Both the position numbers and the translations under genes were made by a program. Below are positions 8,102 to 17,486 of a DNA stretch of 64,000 bases, one piece after another; position 1 is the first letter of the stretch, and every line of letters begins with the position of its first letter. The notes under the pieces are model-generated. The model saw nothing but the letters and a program-made list of their open reading frames with translations, was not told the DNA's origin and made no database searches. Source of the DNA: Leptothrix sp. (in: b-proteobacteria) (GTDB taxonomy: Bacteria; Pseudomonadota; Gammaproteobacteria; Burkholderiales; Burkholderiaceae_C); contig PNKV01000011.1 of assembly GCA_013822685.1 (NCBI GenBank), positions 85,307-149,306 on the forward strand, given 5' to 3'.

Positions 8102-8842
8102 ATGCCCACCCGCCCTACCAGTCCCGATCCCAGCAACGCATCCGGTGGTGATGCCTCGTCGGCGTTTGGCGGGCTGGGCGCCGGCATGGCCTTCTTCCAG
8201 GACTGGATGAAAGCCGCTGGCAGCGCGCTGCCCAACCTGCAAGCCGCCCAAGGCATGGGTGGCAAAAGCGCCACACCCTGGAGCCTGCCCACGCTGGATC
8301 CCGAAGAGTTGGACAAGCGCATCCAGGATTTGAAGACCGTGCAGTTCTGGCTCGAACAGAACTCGCGCCTGATCGGCATGACCATACAGGGCCTGGAAGT
8401 GCAACGCATGACCTTGTCCACGCTGCGTGGCATGAACGTGTCGATGGACGCGGTGCGCGAATCCCTCAAGGCGCGTGCTGCCGCCACCCCCACCGAAGCG
8501 CCTGCCACGCCACCTGAAGCCGCCGCACCGCCCGCGGCCGACACCACCAACGAGTCCGCAGAGCAGCCCGCCGTGAACCCGCTGCGTTGGTGGGACACCC
8601 TGACCCAGCAGTTCAGCAACCTCGCCAGCCAGGCCGTGCAGGTGGCCCAGGCCAGCGCCCAGGGCATGGAGGCCGCGGAGAGCGCACCCACAACTGCCGC
8701 CAAGGAGCCTGCCGAGCCGCCTCCGGCCAGCAAGCCCACGCGCACCACCAAGGTGGCGGTCAAGACCACCTCACGGCCGACTCGCAAGACCTCGGCCGCC
8801 AATGTTCGCTCCCGCTCCACCGACGGTGGCTCGTCCGACTGA
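8102..8842 (+). CDS. phaM: PhaM-type polyhydroxyalkanoate granule regulatory protein
   Basis: A 246-residue protein with the PhaM layout: an N-terminal half with FFQDWMKAAG (about 32-41) and the conserved block DPEELDKRIQDLKTVQFWLEQN near 66-87 followed by TIQGLEVQRMTLSTLRG, then an Ala/Pro-rich linker and a Lys/Arg/Thr-rich tail (about 200-246) like a histone H1 tail. In Ralstonia eutropha PhaM binds the PHA synthase PhaC1, raises its activity, and tethers granules to DNA through this basic tail. It implies the organism stores PHA, although no pha biosynthetic genes are in this window. The FIST gene follows after nine bases. Confidence 0.88.
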   Translation: MPTRPTSPDPSNASGGDASSAFGGLGAGMAFFQDWMKAAGSALPNLQAAQGMGGKSATPWSLPTLDPEELDKRIQDLKTVQFWLEQNSRLIGMTIQGLEVQRMTLSTLRGMNVSMDAVRESLKARAAATPTEAPATPPEAAAPPAADTTNESAEQPAVNPLRWWDTLTQQFSNLASQAVQVAQASAQGMEAAESAPTTAAKEPAEPPPASKPTRTTKVAVKTTSRPTRKTSAANVRSRSTDGGSSD

Positions 8843-8851
8843 TCGGCCCTC

Positions 8852-10114
8852 ATGCCTGCTGCTTCCACCCTGACCATGGCGCCGCGCTTCTTGCACGCGC
8901 ACGCCACGCACCCGCAGGCTGACCTGGCACTGTCGCTGGTGTGGGCCCAGCTGGAGTCGCAGGGCGCCACCACCATGGGCGCCACCTTGGGCTGGTGCTA
9001 CCTGACCGAATCGTTGGCGCCCCACGCCGAAGTGATCCTGCACGGCTTGCGTGAGCGCTTGCCCGGCGTGGCGTGGGTGGGTGGCGTGGGCGTGGGCGTG
9101 CTGGCCAGCGGCGTCGAATACATCGACGAGCCGGCCTTGGCGGTGATGGTGTCCACCTTGCCCAGCGAAGACTTCCGGGTGTACTCGGGCCAGCAACCCT
9201 TGCCCGCCCTGCCCCGTGTGGGCCTGACGGCCTTGTCGATCTCCTCGCACGTGGGCTTCGTGCCGCACGTGGCGCAGGTGCACGCCGATGCCCACACTCC
9301 AGACCTGCAAGAGCTGATCACGGAGCTGGCGGCCCGAACCCGCACGGGTTACCTGTTCGGCGGCCTGAGCACCGGGCGCACGCGCAGTGTTCACCTGGCG
9401 CTGGACCCGCTGGCCGAGCACGGCGAGCAAGCCCAGGGCGTGTGGTCGGGCGGCGTCTCGGGCGTGGCGTTTTCAGAGCGTGTGCACTTGGTGTCGCGCG
9501 TGACGCAGGGCTGCCAGCCCATTGGCCAGGCCCGCCAGATCACCGCCGCCGAGCGCAACGTGGTCTACGAACTCGATGGCGAGCCCGCCTTGAACTGCCT
9601 GCTGAGCGACCTGAACCTGACCGCTTCGGTGACCGCCAACGGCCTGCCGCGCGAGGCCCTGCCCAAGGTGCGGGCCACGCTGGCGGGCTTGACCGATGCC
9701 GCCAGCGACCTGCTGGAACACCGGCACACCTTTGGGGCCGACACCCGCGTGCGCCACTTGGTGGGCCTGGACCCGCAGCGCCAGGGCGTGGCCGTGAGCG
9801 ACCTGGTCGAGGTCGGCATGCAGCTGGCGTTTTGCCAGCGCAATGTCACCGCCGCCCGGCGCGATCTGGTGCGCGCCTGCGCCGAAATCCGTGAAGAGTT
9901 CGACCCGCAAGACGGCCCCAGCCGCACGCCCGCCGGCGCCATCTACATCAGTTGCGCTGGCCGGGGCGGACCGCATTTTGGCGGCCCGAACGCCGAGATG
10001 CAGATCATCCAGCACGCGCTGGGCGACATCCCCCTGGTGGGCATGTTCGCGGGTGGCGAGATTGCCCGCCACCACCTGTATGGCTACACGGGCGTCCTGA
10101 CGGTCTGGGCCTGA
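8852..10114 (+). CDS. FIST N- and C-terminal domain sensory protein
   Basis: A 420-residue soluble protein with FIST_N (about 30-230; includes GGVGVGVLASGVEYIDEPALAVM and FGGLS) and FIST_C (about 235-400; ending in GRGGPHFG and IPLVGMFAGGEIARHHLYGYTGVLTV). FIST domains are proposed small-ligand sensors, often fused to or encoded beside signalling proteins; here the protein has no output domain. It starts nine bases after phaM, so cotranscription is likely, but a functional link to PHA storage is only a guess. A second ATG eight codons in is possible; no strong ribosome site favours either. Confidence 0.85.
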   Translation: MPAASTLTMAPRFLHAHATHPQADLALSLVWAQLESQGATTMGATLGWCYLTESLAPHAEVILHGLRERLPGVAWVGGVGVGVLASGVEYIDEPALAVMVSTLPSEDFRVYSGQQPLPALPRVGLTALSISSHVGFVPHVAQVHADAHTPDLQELITELAARTRTGYLFGGLSTGRTRSVHLALDPLAEHGEQAQGVWSGGVSGVAFSERVHLVSRVTQGCQPIGQARQITAAERNVVYELDGEPALNCLLSDLNLTASVTANGLPREALPKVRATLAGLTDAASDLLEHRHTFGADTRVRHLVGLDPQRQGVAVSDLVEVGMQLAFCQRNVTAARRDLVRACAEIREEFDPQDGPSRTPAGAIYISCAGRGGPHFGGPNAEMQIIQHALGDIPLVGMFAGGEIARHHLYGYTGVLTVWA

Positions 10115-10225
10115 TCAGGCACCCCCTTTTGGGTTCCCCACCCAAGGGGATAGGCACCACAAGACCACCCGAGCACACTGCCGCCTGTCGGCCGCGTTGG
10201 GCCATTCACCGCAAAGGATGTCGCC

Positions 10226-10651
10226 ATGATTGCTCGCGTTTACACCAAGACCCAACCCATCCCCTTCAACACCAAGTCCCTGTCGGACGACGCCGAGCCC
10301 GAGCAGCGCGCGGCCGTGCCCCTGTCAACGGTGTCGTGGGCCCGCCCTGCCCTGGGCACGCACAAGATCACCACCACCGTGCGGCGCACGGCCTTGAGCA
10401 GCGGCCACGCCGCCGAGCCCGCCGCGCGCGCCACCCCCGTCAGCCACGCCACGGCCGGCCACAGCGCACCGGCGCCCACCGCGCGCCGCACCACGCAACT
10501 CAGCGCCAAGTACCTGGGCGGCGGCAACCTCAGCGTGCGTTCGTCGGTCACCGGCCGCCACTACCGCTTTGAAGGCCACGGCGCCACCTTGCCCATCGAC
10601 AGCCGCGACCAACTCATGTTGGGCCGCATCCCCGAGCTCCTGATCGCCTGA
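10226..10651 (+). CDS. Hypothetical protein, Ala/Thr-rich with conserved-looking C-terminus
   Basis: A 141-residue protein preceded by AAAGGA at good spacing from the ATG. The first 90 residues are low-complexity (Ala, Thr, Arg, Pro, His). The last 45 (GGGNLSVRSSVTGRHYRF through LPIDSRDQLMLGRIPELLIA) look like a small β-rich module; similar TGRxYRF...VDxRD endings occur in short proteobacterial and phage-related proteins, but I cannot name a family. No signal peptide or membrane segment is evident. It lies 111 bp after the FIST gene and 19 bp before glcD. Coding status is supported by codon pattern and ribosome site. Confidence 0.6.
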   Translation: MIARVYTKTQPIPFNTKSLSDDAEPEQRAAVPLSTVSWARPALGTHKITTTVRRTALSSGHAAEPAARATPVSHATAGHSAPAPTARRTTQLSAKYLGGGNLSVRSSVTGRHYRFEGHGATLPIDSRDQLMLGRIPELLIA

Positions 10652-10669
10652 GTGCCTTACAGTGGGGCG

Positions 10670-12148
10670 ATGGACACCACCCAACGCACCCAACGCCAGC
10701 GCGACGTGGTCGCTGCCCTGCACCGCGTGCTGCCCGCGCGCAGCGTGCTCTGGCACGACGAAGCCGTCGCCCCTTTTGAATGCGATGGCCTGAGCGCCTA
10801 CCGACAACGCCCCCTGGCCGTGGCCCTGCCCGAGACTCACGAGGAAGTGGGTGCGGTGTTGAAAGCCTGCCATGCCCTGAAAGTGCCCGTGGTGGCGCGC
10901 GGCGCGGGCACCGGCCTGTCGGGTGGCGCCTTGCCCGATGACCTGGGCGTGACGCTGTCGCTGGCCCGCCTGACCAGCATCGTTCACGTTGACCCCCTGG
11001 CCCGCACGGCCATCGTCCAATGTGGCGTGCGCAACCTGGCGATAAGTGAAGCAGCCGCACCGCACGGCCTGTATTACGCACCCGACCCGAGCAGCCAGAT
11101 CGCCTGCACCATCGGTGGCAACGTGGCCGAGAACGCGGGCGGCGTGCACTGCCTGAAATACGGCCTGACGGTGCACAACGTATTGCGCGTGCGCGGCTTC
11201 ACGGTGGAAGGCGAGTTGCTGGAACTGGGCAGCGAAGCGCTGGACTGCGCCGGCCTGGACCTGCTGGCCGCTTTCATCGGCAGCGAAGGCCTGCTGGGCG
11301 TGGCCACCGAGGTGACCGTGCGCCTGCTGCCCAAACCGCAGGTGGCCTGCTGCCTCCTGGCCAGCTTTGACGAAGTCGGTAAGGCCGGTGACGCCGTGGC
11401 CGCCATCATCGGGGCCGGCTTGATCCCCGCAGGGCTGGAGATGATGGACGGCCCCATGACGGTGGCCGTGGAAGACTTCGTACGCGCAGGCTACGACTTG
11501 AGCGCCGCGGCCATCTTGCTGGTTGAAAGCGATGGCACCCAGGAAGAAGTTGACGAAGAGATCGCGCGCCTGACCGCTGTGCTGCAATACGCGGGCGCCA
11601 CGCGCATTGATTGCAGCCAGAACGAAGCGCAGCGCCTGCGCTTCTGGAGCGGCCGCAAGAACGCCTTCCCAGCCACCGGCCGCATCAGCCCCGACTACCT
11701 GTGCATGGACGCCTCGATCCCGCGCCGCTGCCTGGCCGAGATGCTGCACGCGATCAGCGCGATGGCCGTCACGCACGGCCTGCGCTGCGTCAACGTCTTC
11801 CACGCGGGCGATGGCAACCTGCACCCCTTGATCCTGTTCGATGCCAATGACCCGGACCAGTTGAAACGCGCCGAAGCCTTTGGCAACGACATCCTGTGCA
11901 CGGCCGTGAAGCTGGGCGGCACCATCACGGGCGAACACGGCGTGGGCGTTGAAAAGCTGGGCGCCATGTGCGTGCAGTTCAGCGATGCAGAGCGCGCGCA
12001 GATGCTGGCCTTCAAGGCGGCCTTTGATCCGCAGGGCTTGCTGAACCCCGGCAAGGCGATCCCCATGCTGGCGCGGTGCGGCGAGCTGCGCGGCGTGGTC
12101 AAGTCCAGCGCCCTGACCACCGCCCTGCGCGACCTGCCCCGCTTGTAA
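10670..12148 (+). CDS. FAD-binding oxidase, glycolate oxidase GlcD-like subunit
   Basis: A 492-residue flavoprotein with an FAD-binding type 4 domain (about 40-215; PVVARGAGTGLSGGALP and IGGNVAENAGGVHCLKYGLT) and an FAD-oxidase C-terminal domain (about 220-465; NVFHAGDGNLHPLI and GGTITGEHGVGVEKL). This is the architecture of GlcD, which oxidises glycolate or D-lactate to the 2-oxoacid. In GlcDEF complexes the gene is followed by glcE and glcF; neither is here, and the next gene is convergent. It may therefore act alone or with unlinked partners, or be a D-lactate or 2-hydroxyglutarate dehydrogenase relative. ATG at 10670 is preferred over a GTG 18 bases upstream. Confidence 0.85.
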   Translation: MDTTQRTQRQRDVVAALHRVLPARSVLWHDEAVAPFECDGLSAYRQRPLAVALPETHEEVGAVLKACHALKVPVVARGAGTGLSGGALPDDLGVTLSLARLTSIVHVDPLARTAIVQCGVRNLAISEAAAPHGLYYAPDPSSQIACTIGGNVAENAGGVHCLKYGLTVHNVLRVRGFTVEGELLELGSEALDCAGLDLLAAFIGSEGLLGVATEVTVRLLPKPQVACCLLASFDEVGKAGDAVAAIIGAGLIPAGLEMMDGPMTVAVEDFVRAGYDLSAAAILLVESDGTQEEVDEEIARLTAVLQYAGATRIDCSQNEAQRLRFWSGRKNAFPATGRISPDYLCMDASIPRRCLAEMLHAISAMAVTHGLRCVNVFHAGDGNLHPLILFDANDPDQLKRAEAFGNDILCTAVKLGGTITGEHGVGVEKLGAMCVQFSDAERAQMLAFKAAFDPQGLLNPGKAIPMLARCGELRGVVKSSALTTALRDLPRL

Positions 12149-12151
12149 AAC

Positions 12152-12844
12152 TCAGCCGCGGCGGGCCTGGTAGAGCATGTCCAGCGTGATGTGCCGCACC
12201 TCCAGCTTGCTTTGCTCGATGTGCGCGCGCAGCAGCCTTTGCGCTTCATCGGTGCGCCGTTGCGTGATCGCGCGGATGATGCGCGCATGCTCCTGGTAAG
12301 TGGCTTCCACGCGCGCGGGCTTGGTGAAATCCAGCCGGCGGATGATGCGGATGCGCTCGGTGATGTCGTCATGCACGCGGGCCATCTCGGCATTGCCAGT
12401 GGCGCGCACCAGCGATGCGTGAAAAGCCTCGTCCAGCATGTCGACCATGCTGGTGACCGGGTGGCGTTCATCCACCTTGACCAACCAGGCGTCGGCCAAC
12501 GTCTTGAGGATGGGGCGGTCTTCGGCCTCGCACAGCTTGGCCACGGCATGGGTTTCCAGCAGCACCCGGAAATCGTAGAGCTGGTCGAACACCTCGAAGT
12601 TGAGCGGCTCGACCTGCCAACCGCTTTTGGGGAACACCTGCAGGAAGCCTTCGCTCTGCAAGCGCTGCAAAGCCTGGCGCAAAGGTGTGCGGCTGACTTG
12701 CACGCGGCCGGCCATGTCGCTTTCCGAGAACCGGTCGCCGGGCAGCAGCACGAAGTCGAAGATGAGTTGCTTGATCTGCGCGTAGGCCCGCTCGGCCAAC
12801 GTGGCTGGCGACGAGGTGTTGAAGGGCGGCGCGATCATGCTCAC
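12152..12844 (-). CDS. GntR family regulator, FadR/FCD subfamily, of the ureido/amide operon
   Basis: A 230-residue regulator with an N-terminal winged helix (about 15-80; RFSESDMAGRVQVSRTPLRQALQRLQSEGFL) and an all-helical FCD ligand domain (about 90-220) carrying the usual metal-site pattern (DEAFHASLVRATGN and TYQEHARIIRAI). It is the last gene of the long minus-strand operon, four bases after the AtzH-like gene. A perfect CTGGTATACCAG palindrome, the kind of site FCD regulators bind, lies over the promoter of the first gene at 22,766-22,777. Negative feedback by an operon substrate or product is likely. The ligand is unknown. Confidence 0.88.
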   Translation of the reverse strand: MSMIAPPFNTSSPATLAERAYAQIKQLIFDFVLLPGDRFSESDMAGRVQVSRTPLRQALQRLQSEGFLQVFPKSGWQVEPLNFEVFDQLYDFRVLLETHAVAKLCEAEDRPILKTLADAWLVKVDERHPVTSMVDMLDEAFHASLVRATGNAEMARVHDDITERIRIIRRLDFTKPARVEATYQEHARIIRAITQRRTDEAQRLLRAHIEQSKLEVRHITLDMLYQARRG

Positions 12845-12848
12845 GGTG

Positions 12849-13250
12849 TCATCCAGGGCTGAAGGGGATCATGCTGACATGGGCCGAGACGATTTTCCAA
12901 CCATCCGAAAAGCGCACCCAGGTCTGGGTCTGGAAGCCGCGCAAAGTGGTGTCGCTGCGGGTGAACTCGGTCATGGCCACGGCCATGTCAGCGCCGAAAG
13001 CGGTGATGCGCACGTCGTGCAACTGCCGCGTGTAGTCGGGCGCGGAGACCGTCTTGCGGTAGGCCACCAGGGCCTCGTGGCCCACCTGCTTGTCGGCGAT
13101 GCCGTAGCGTGTGGTGCAAGGGCTGGCCCAGAAGTAGGCGTTGAGGCCGTCCACATCGTTGGCCATGAGCGCATCTTCATACCGCAGGAAGACGGTGGTC
13201 ACCTCTTGCAGCACCTCGGGGTGGTTGAGCTGGCTGGTGGACAGTGTCAT
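12849..13250 (-). CDS. AtzH/HpxZ-like small protein (NTF2-like fold)
   Basis: A 133-residue protein of the DUF3225/SnoaL-like group, with NHPEVLQEVTTVFLRYEDALMANDVDGLNAYFW at the start and GFQTQTWVRFSDGWKIVSAHVSMIP at the end. Relatives are HpxZ of the oxalurate/allantoin pathway and AtzH beside the cyanuric-acid enzymes. Their exact biochemical role is not fully settled, but they sit with amidase-signature hydrolases of ureido compounds. Here the stop and start overlap with atzF by four bases, so the two are translationally coupled. It may assist or tune the allophanate hydrolase, or act on a carboxylated intermediate; that is inference. Confidence 0.8.
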   Translation of the reverse strand: MTLSTSQLNHPEVLQEVTTVFLRYEDALMANDVDGLNAYFWASPCTTRYGIADKQVGHEALVAYRKTVSAPDYTRQLHDVRITAFGADMAVAMTEFTRSDTTLRGFQTQTWVRFSDGWKIVSAHVSMIPFSPG

Positions 13251-15106
13251 TTCACAGCCCTGCCCATGTAAGCGCGCCAGCCGCCGTATTGGCTGATGTC
13301 GTCGGCGCCGAGCAAGCCGCAGGGCTCGCAGATGAACCCTTTGACCCAGCTGCCGTCTTCCAGCTCGACCGAGCCCAGGCCCAATGGGGGCGGGATCATG
13401 GCCAGGAAAGAGCCGATGCTGGATTGCGGCATGGCGTACACCTCGACCGCGATGGCGTGGCCTTCAGCGGGTGGCGCATCGACCGAGACGCGGACCAGGC
13501 CCGGCTTGGGCGGCACGGTGCCTGGCAAAGCGAACAGGCGGTAGCGCGGGGACGTGCGTGTGCTGGACACCAGGCGCGCGTGGCGCTCGGTGAGTTGCTT
13601 GTGCAGCGGCATGCCGCTCAAGTGCGCACCCACCACGGACACCATCAGGCTGGGCGCGGCCAGGGCTTGCACGCCGCAAGGCCAGGTCAGCTCGGCATCG
13701 GTGGGGGTGTTCAGCGCGTGGCCCAAAGGCGTGGTGGTGCCGCGGGCCAAAGCTTGTTGCCACAAGGCGCCCAGATCGAGCAAGGCTGCATCGCTGCCAC
13801 CGGGCGCAACCAGGGTGATGCCGAACGGCAGGCCCGTGGCCGTGAAGCCACTGGGCAAGCCCAAGGCCGCCAGGCCCAGCAGGTTGACGAAGTTGGTGTA
13901 GGTGCCCAGCTGGCTGTTGCGGGCCACCGGGTCGGCCTGCACGCTGGCCAGCGTGGGCATGGTGGGCGCTGTGGGCACCACCAACACATCGATGTGCTGC
14001 CACGTGGGCAAGGTGGCTTGGGCCAGCTCACGCAAGCGGTACTGGCCCTTGAAGGCCGACACCGCATCGTGCTGGCGGGCCCCTTCGATGATGCCGCGCA
14101 CCACGGGGTTGATGTCCTCGGCGTGCGATTCGATGAAACCGCTGATGGCCGCATAGCGCTCGGCCACCCAGGGGCCTTCGTACAACAGGCGGGCCACGGC
14201 CATGAAGGGGCTGAGGTCCACCGGCACCAGCTCCACCGGCCAGGGCTGGCCATCCACATCGCGCAAGCCTGCCCATTGCGCCTGGGCCCGGTCGAAGGCC
14301 CCCGCGTACTCGGCATCGCCAAAGAACTCGGGCGCCATGGGCACCCCTACGCGCAGTTTGGCGGGCAAGCGCGGTGCCTGCAAGCTCACCTGGTTGAAAA
14401 CGGGCTCGCCCGGCTGCGGGCCTTCCACCACGGCCAGCACGCGCGCGGCATCGGACGCGGTGAGCGCGAAGATGGAGACGCAATCGAGCGACTTGCACGC
14501 CGGCACGACGCCACCCGTTGGCACCAGCCCCGGCGTGGGTTTGACGCCGACCAGGTTGTTGAAACCTGCCGGCACACGGCCCGAGCCGGCGGTATCCGTG
14601 CCCAAGGCAAAGGCCACCTCACCCCGCGCCACCACCACGGCCGAGCCCGAGCTGGAGCCACCACTGACATGCTGATCGCTGAAAGTCGAGGTGGGGATGC
14701 CGTAAGGCGAGCGCGCGCCGACCAGGCCGGTGGCGAACTGGTCGAGGTTGGTCTTGCCGACCACGATGGCGCCTGCCGCCATCAAGCGCTGCACCACGGT
14801 GGCTGATTGCTGCGGTGTGTAGGCAAAGGCCGGGCAGGCGGCGGTGGTGGGCAGGCCGGCCACGTCGATGTTGTCCTTGACGCCAAAAGGAATGCCGAAC
14901 AAGGGCAAGGTCGCGGGGCTTTGGCCTTCGAGCGCATCCAGCTGCGCCTGGACGAAGGCAGCGGGCGCGCGGTGAATCCAGGCCGGGTCCTCCGGGATCG
15001 TGGGGCCGACGGTGAGGAAGCTGGCGAAGACCTGCGCGGGCGTCAGCGCGCCCTCGCGGTAGGCGGTCAACAAGCCCGAGATGGTGTGGGGAATGGACAT
15101 GGTCAA
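13247..15106 (-). CDS. atzF: Allophanate hydrolase
   Basis: A 619-residue two-domain enzyme converting allophanate to ammonia and carbon dioxide. The amidase-signature domain (about 1-450) holds the Ser-cisSer-Lys triad segments VVGKTNLDQFATG, GGSSSGSAVVVA and GTDTAGSGRVPAGFNN. The C-terminal domain (about 490-619; RLFALPGTVPPKPGLV, IPPPLGLGSVELEDG and YGGWRAYM) is diagnostic for allophanate hydrolases of the AtzF/DUR1,2 type rather than generic amidases. It lies between the isochorismatase-like hydrolase (9-bp gap) and the AtzH-like gene (4-bp overlap). With the biuret-hydrolase-like gene at 17,816 it would complete biuret breakdown to ammonium. No urea carboxylase is in this cluster. Confidence 0.93.
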   Translation of the reverse strand: MTMSIPHTISGLLTAYREGALTPAQVFASFLTVGPTIPEDPAWIHRAPAAFVQAQLDALEGQSPATLPLFGIPFGVKDNIDVAGLPTTAACPAFAYTPQQSATVVQRLMAAGAIVVGKTNLDQFATGLVGARSPYGIPTSTFSDQHVSGGSSSGSAVVVARGEVAFALGTDTAGSGRVPAGFNNLVGVKPTPGLVPTGGVVPACKSLDCVSIFALTASDAARVLAVVEGPQPGEPVFNQVSLQAPRLPAKLRVGVPMAPEFFGDAEYAGAFDRAQAQWAGLRDVDGQPWPVELVPVDLSPFMAVARLLYEGPWVAERYAAISGFIESHAEDINPVVRGIIEGARQHDAVSAFKGQYRLRELAQATLPTWQHIDVLVVPTAPTMPTLASVQADPVARNSQLGTYTNFVNLLGLAALGLPSGFTATGLPFGITLVAPGGSDAALLDLGALWQQALARGTTTPLGHALNTPTDAELTWPCGVQALAAPSLMVSVVGAHLSGMPLHKQLTERHARLVSSTRTSPRYRLFALPGTVPPKPGLVRVSVDAPPAEGHAIAVEVYAMPQSSIGSFLAMIPPPLGLGSVELEDGSWVKGFICEPCGLLGADDISQYGGWRAYMGRAVK

Positions 15107-15115
15107 CAGGATTGA

Positions 15116-15799
15116 TCAGGTGGGCAAGACTGCCAACAGGGATGCGCTGGGTGCCGTCCAACCCACGATGGCGCCTTGCGCGCGGATCATGGCCAGAGCG
15201 GCTTCCTTGAACGCCGGGAAATAACTTTCGGTGCCGTCTTCGACCAGCAGGCAGTCGTACCCGCGGTCATTGGCCTCGCGCAGGGTGGTCTGCACGCAGA
15301 CCTCGGTGGTCACGCCCATGACGATGAGGTGGGTGATGCCGCGCGCTTCAAGCACCTCGCCCAGGCCGGTGCCGTAAAAGGCGCCTTTGCCCGGCTTGTC
15401 GATCACGACCTCGCCATCGGTGGGCGCCAGCTCGGGGATGATGGCGTGGCCGGGCTCGCCCTGGATCAGGATGCGGCCCATCGGGCCTTCGTCGCCAATG
15501 CGCAGCTTGGGCTCGCCGCGCAGGCGTTTGGCGGGCGGGCAATCGGACAGATCTGGTGCGTGGCCTTCGCGGGTGTGGATGACGCAGCCGCCGCTGGCGC
15601 GCCACGCGGCCAGCACTCGCTGGACGGTGGGCACGATCGCGGCCAACAGCGACACGTCATTGCCCAGCGTTTCACCAAAGCCGCCCGGCTCGATGAAATC
15701 ACGTTGCATGTCGATGATGACCAGCGCCGTGTGCGCCAGGCTGAAGCGGTACTCGAAAGGCTGCGCGGGCACTGTCAACAAAACGGGTTCGGCGCTCAT
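15116..15799 (-). CDS. Isochorismatase-family cysteine hydrolase (paralogue of the biuret-hydrolase-like enzyme)
   Basis: A 227-residue hydrolase with the family triad segments: Asp in [11 protein letters not shown], Lys in [15 protein letters not shown], and Cys in [23 protein letters not shown]. The start at 15,799 overlaps the stop of the ABC ATPase by four bases; a longer reading would invade that gene. It resembles, but clearly differs from, the paralogue at 17,816. The operon thus has two amidohydrolases of one family, which probably act on different ureido or carbamoyl substrates, or one acts on a partly degraded product. The precise substrate cannot be read from the motifs. Confidence 0.85.
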   Translation of the reverse strand: MSAEPVLLTVPAQPFEYRFSLAHTALVIIDMQRDFIEPGGFGETLGNDVSLLAAIVPTVQRVLAAWRASGGCVIHTREGHAPDLSDCPPAKRLRGEPKLRIGDEGPMGRILIQGEPGHAIIPELAPTDGEVVIDKPGKGAFYGTGLGEVLEARGITHLIVMGVTTEVCVQTTLREANDRGYDCLLVEDGTESYFPAFKEAALAMIRAQGAIVGWTAPSASLLAVLPT

Positions 15800-17448
15800 G
15801 CGGCTTGCTCCAAAGGGGTGGGGGCTTCGTGGTGGCCGCCGCCCATGAAGGCGCCCAGCACACGGCGGTCGGCATCCAGGGCCTGGCATTCGTGGACGAT
15901 GCGGCCCTCGCTCATCACCACGATGCGGTCGGCCAGTTTCAGCAACTCATCGAGGTCTTCACTGACCAGCAACACGGCACCGCCTTTGTTGCGCACGCCC
16001 ATGATGCGCGAATGGATCTCGGCCACGGCCGCGAAGTCCAGGCCGAACACGGGGTTGGACACCAGCAGCACATCGACCTGGCCATCCAGCTCACGGGCCA
16101 GCACGGCGCGCTGCACATTGCCGCCCGACAGCGATTTGATCGGCGCGTTCTCGCCTTGCGTTTTGACGCGGTATTCGGCGATCAACTGACGAGCCTGGTC
16201 GCGCAACACGCCACCGCGGATCCAGCCACTGCGCGCCGCCGGCGCCTGGTCAAAGCGGCGCAGGCCAATGTTCAAGGCCACGCTCAGGTCACCCACACAG
16301 GCATTGCGCAAGGGCTCTTCAGGCAGGCTGCGCACGTTCAGGCGCTGATTCTGCTCACGCCTGGCCGCATAGGCTTCGTTGGCGATCTGCACCGTGCCCG
16401 ATTCGCGATCGCGCTGCCCTACGAGCGATTCCATCAGCTCGCGCTGGCCATTGCCCGACACCCCGGCGATGCCCAGGATCTCACCAGCCCGTACCTGCAG
16501 GCTCAGGTCATGCACTGCGCGCTCACCCCGGTCGCCCCGCACATTCAGCTTGTTGACCCGAAGGCGCCAAGGCGCCGCGGGGTTGACCAGCACACGGTGC
16601 AAAGGCGCGGTGGACACCACCTCTTCCAGCACGGCCTCGGGCACCAGCTCGATCACATCATCGGCAGCCTTGCTGGGGGCCTTGCGCGCATGGCTTTCAC
16701 CGACCATGTCGGCGCCCAGCAAGGCGGGGTTGGTGTCCGCCACGCGGTGGCTGCCGACCAGGCGGCCCCGGTGCAGCACGCTCACGTCGTCGGCAATCTC
16801 CATCACCTCGCGGAACTTGTGCGTGATCATGATGATGGAAACCTCGCCCGCGTGCGCACGGTCACGCAGCAGGCCCAGCACCTCGTCGGCCTCTTGCGGC
16901 GTGAGCACGGAGGTGGGCTCGTCCAGGATCAGCAGGCGCGGCTTGAGGTAAAGCTGCTTGAGGATCTCGAGCTTTTGCTTCTCGCCGGCCGACAGGTCCA
17001 TGGGCCGCGCGTCGAGGTCGAGCTTGAAGGGCGTGGTGTCCAGGAAGGCCTTGAGCTCCTGGCGCACCTTGTGCCACGGGATGATGGTGGGCAGCGTGCC
17101 CCGCGCCAGCAGCAGGTTCTCGGCGACCGTCATGCCGGGCACCACGGTGAAGTGCTGGTAGACCATGCCGATGCCCAGGTCGCGGGCCACCACCGGCGAG
17201 GTGATGGCGTGCTCGCGGCCATCGATCAACACGGCGCCTTCTTCGGGCTGGTGGTAACCGACCACGGCCTTGACCAAGGTGCTCTTGCCCGCGCCGTTCT
17301 CGCCCAGCAGCGCATGCACGGTGCCGGGGCGCACGTCGATGGACACGCCGTCCATGGCGGTGAAGCTGCCGAAGCGCTTGGTCAGCTTGTAGGTGGACAG
17401 GGCCAGGGCGCCGGTCTTGGGTGGGACAGGATCGAGGGGTGCGGTCAT
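15796..17448 (-). CDS. ABC transporter ATP-binding protein, double-domain, BMP/nucleoside type
   Basis: A 550-residue protein with two fused ABC domains, the form used by BMP-type (nucleoside and ribose-like) importers. Domain 1 has Walker [10 protein letters not shown] (49-57), signature [12 protein letters not shown] and Walker [14 protein letters not shown]. Domain 2 has SGNGQREL in place of a normal Walker A, signature [15 protein letters not shown], and an altered Walker B ending in NPVFGLD, a degenerate state usual for the second half of this family. It works with the two permeases and the BMP binding protein, although it is separated from them by two enzyme genes and the structured element at 17,487-17,774. 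The start ATG has AGGA ten bases upstream. Confidence 0.92.
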   Translation of the reverse strand: MTAPLDPVPPKTGALALSTYKLTKRFGSFTAMDGVSIDVRPGTVHALLGENGAGKSTLVKAVVGYHQPEEGAVLIDGREHAITSPVVARDLGIGMVYQHFTVVPGMTVAENLLLARGTLPTIIPWHKVRQELKAFLDTTPFKLDLDARPMDLSAGEKQKLEILKQLYLKPRLLILDEPTSVLTPQEADEVLGLLRDRAHAGEVSIIMITHKFREVMEIADDVSVLHRGRLVGSHRVADTNPALLGADMVGESHARKAPSKAADDVIELVPEAVLEEVVSTAPLHRVLVNPAAPWRLRVNKLNVRGDRGERAVHDLSLQVRAGEILGIAGVSGNGQRELMESLVGQRDRESGTVQIANEAYAARREQNQRLNVRSLPEEPLRNACVGDLSVALNIGLRRFDQAPAARSGWIRGGVLRDQARQLIAEYRVKTQGENAPIKSLSGGNVQRAVLARELDGQVDVLLVSNPVFGLDFAAVAEIHSRIMGVRNKGGAVLLVSEDLDELLKLADRIVVMSEGRIVHECQALDADRRVLGAFMGGGHHEAPTPLEQAA

Positions 17449-17486
17449 GGCTGGCGATCCTGGAGGTGGTGGGGGTGGTGCGCGGC

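Noticed and set aside
10325..11938. 537-codon open frame on the minus strand
   Set aside because: It lies opposite glcD, is rich in Ala/His/Gln/Gly as expected of antisense GC-rich DNA, and has no recognisable domain; glcD is unambiguous.
13244..14806. 520-codon open frame on the plus strand
   Set aside because: Antisense of atzF with low-complexity composition; the allophanate hydrolase frame has all catalytic motifs.
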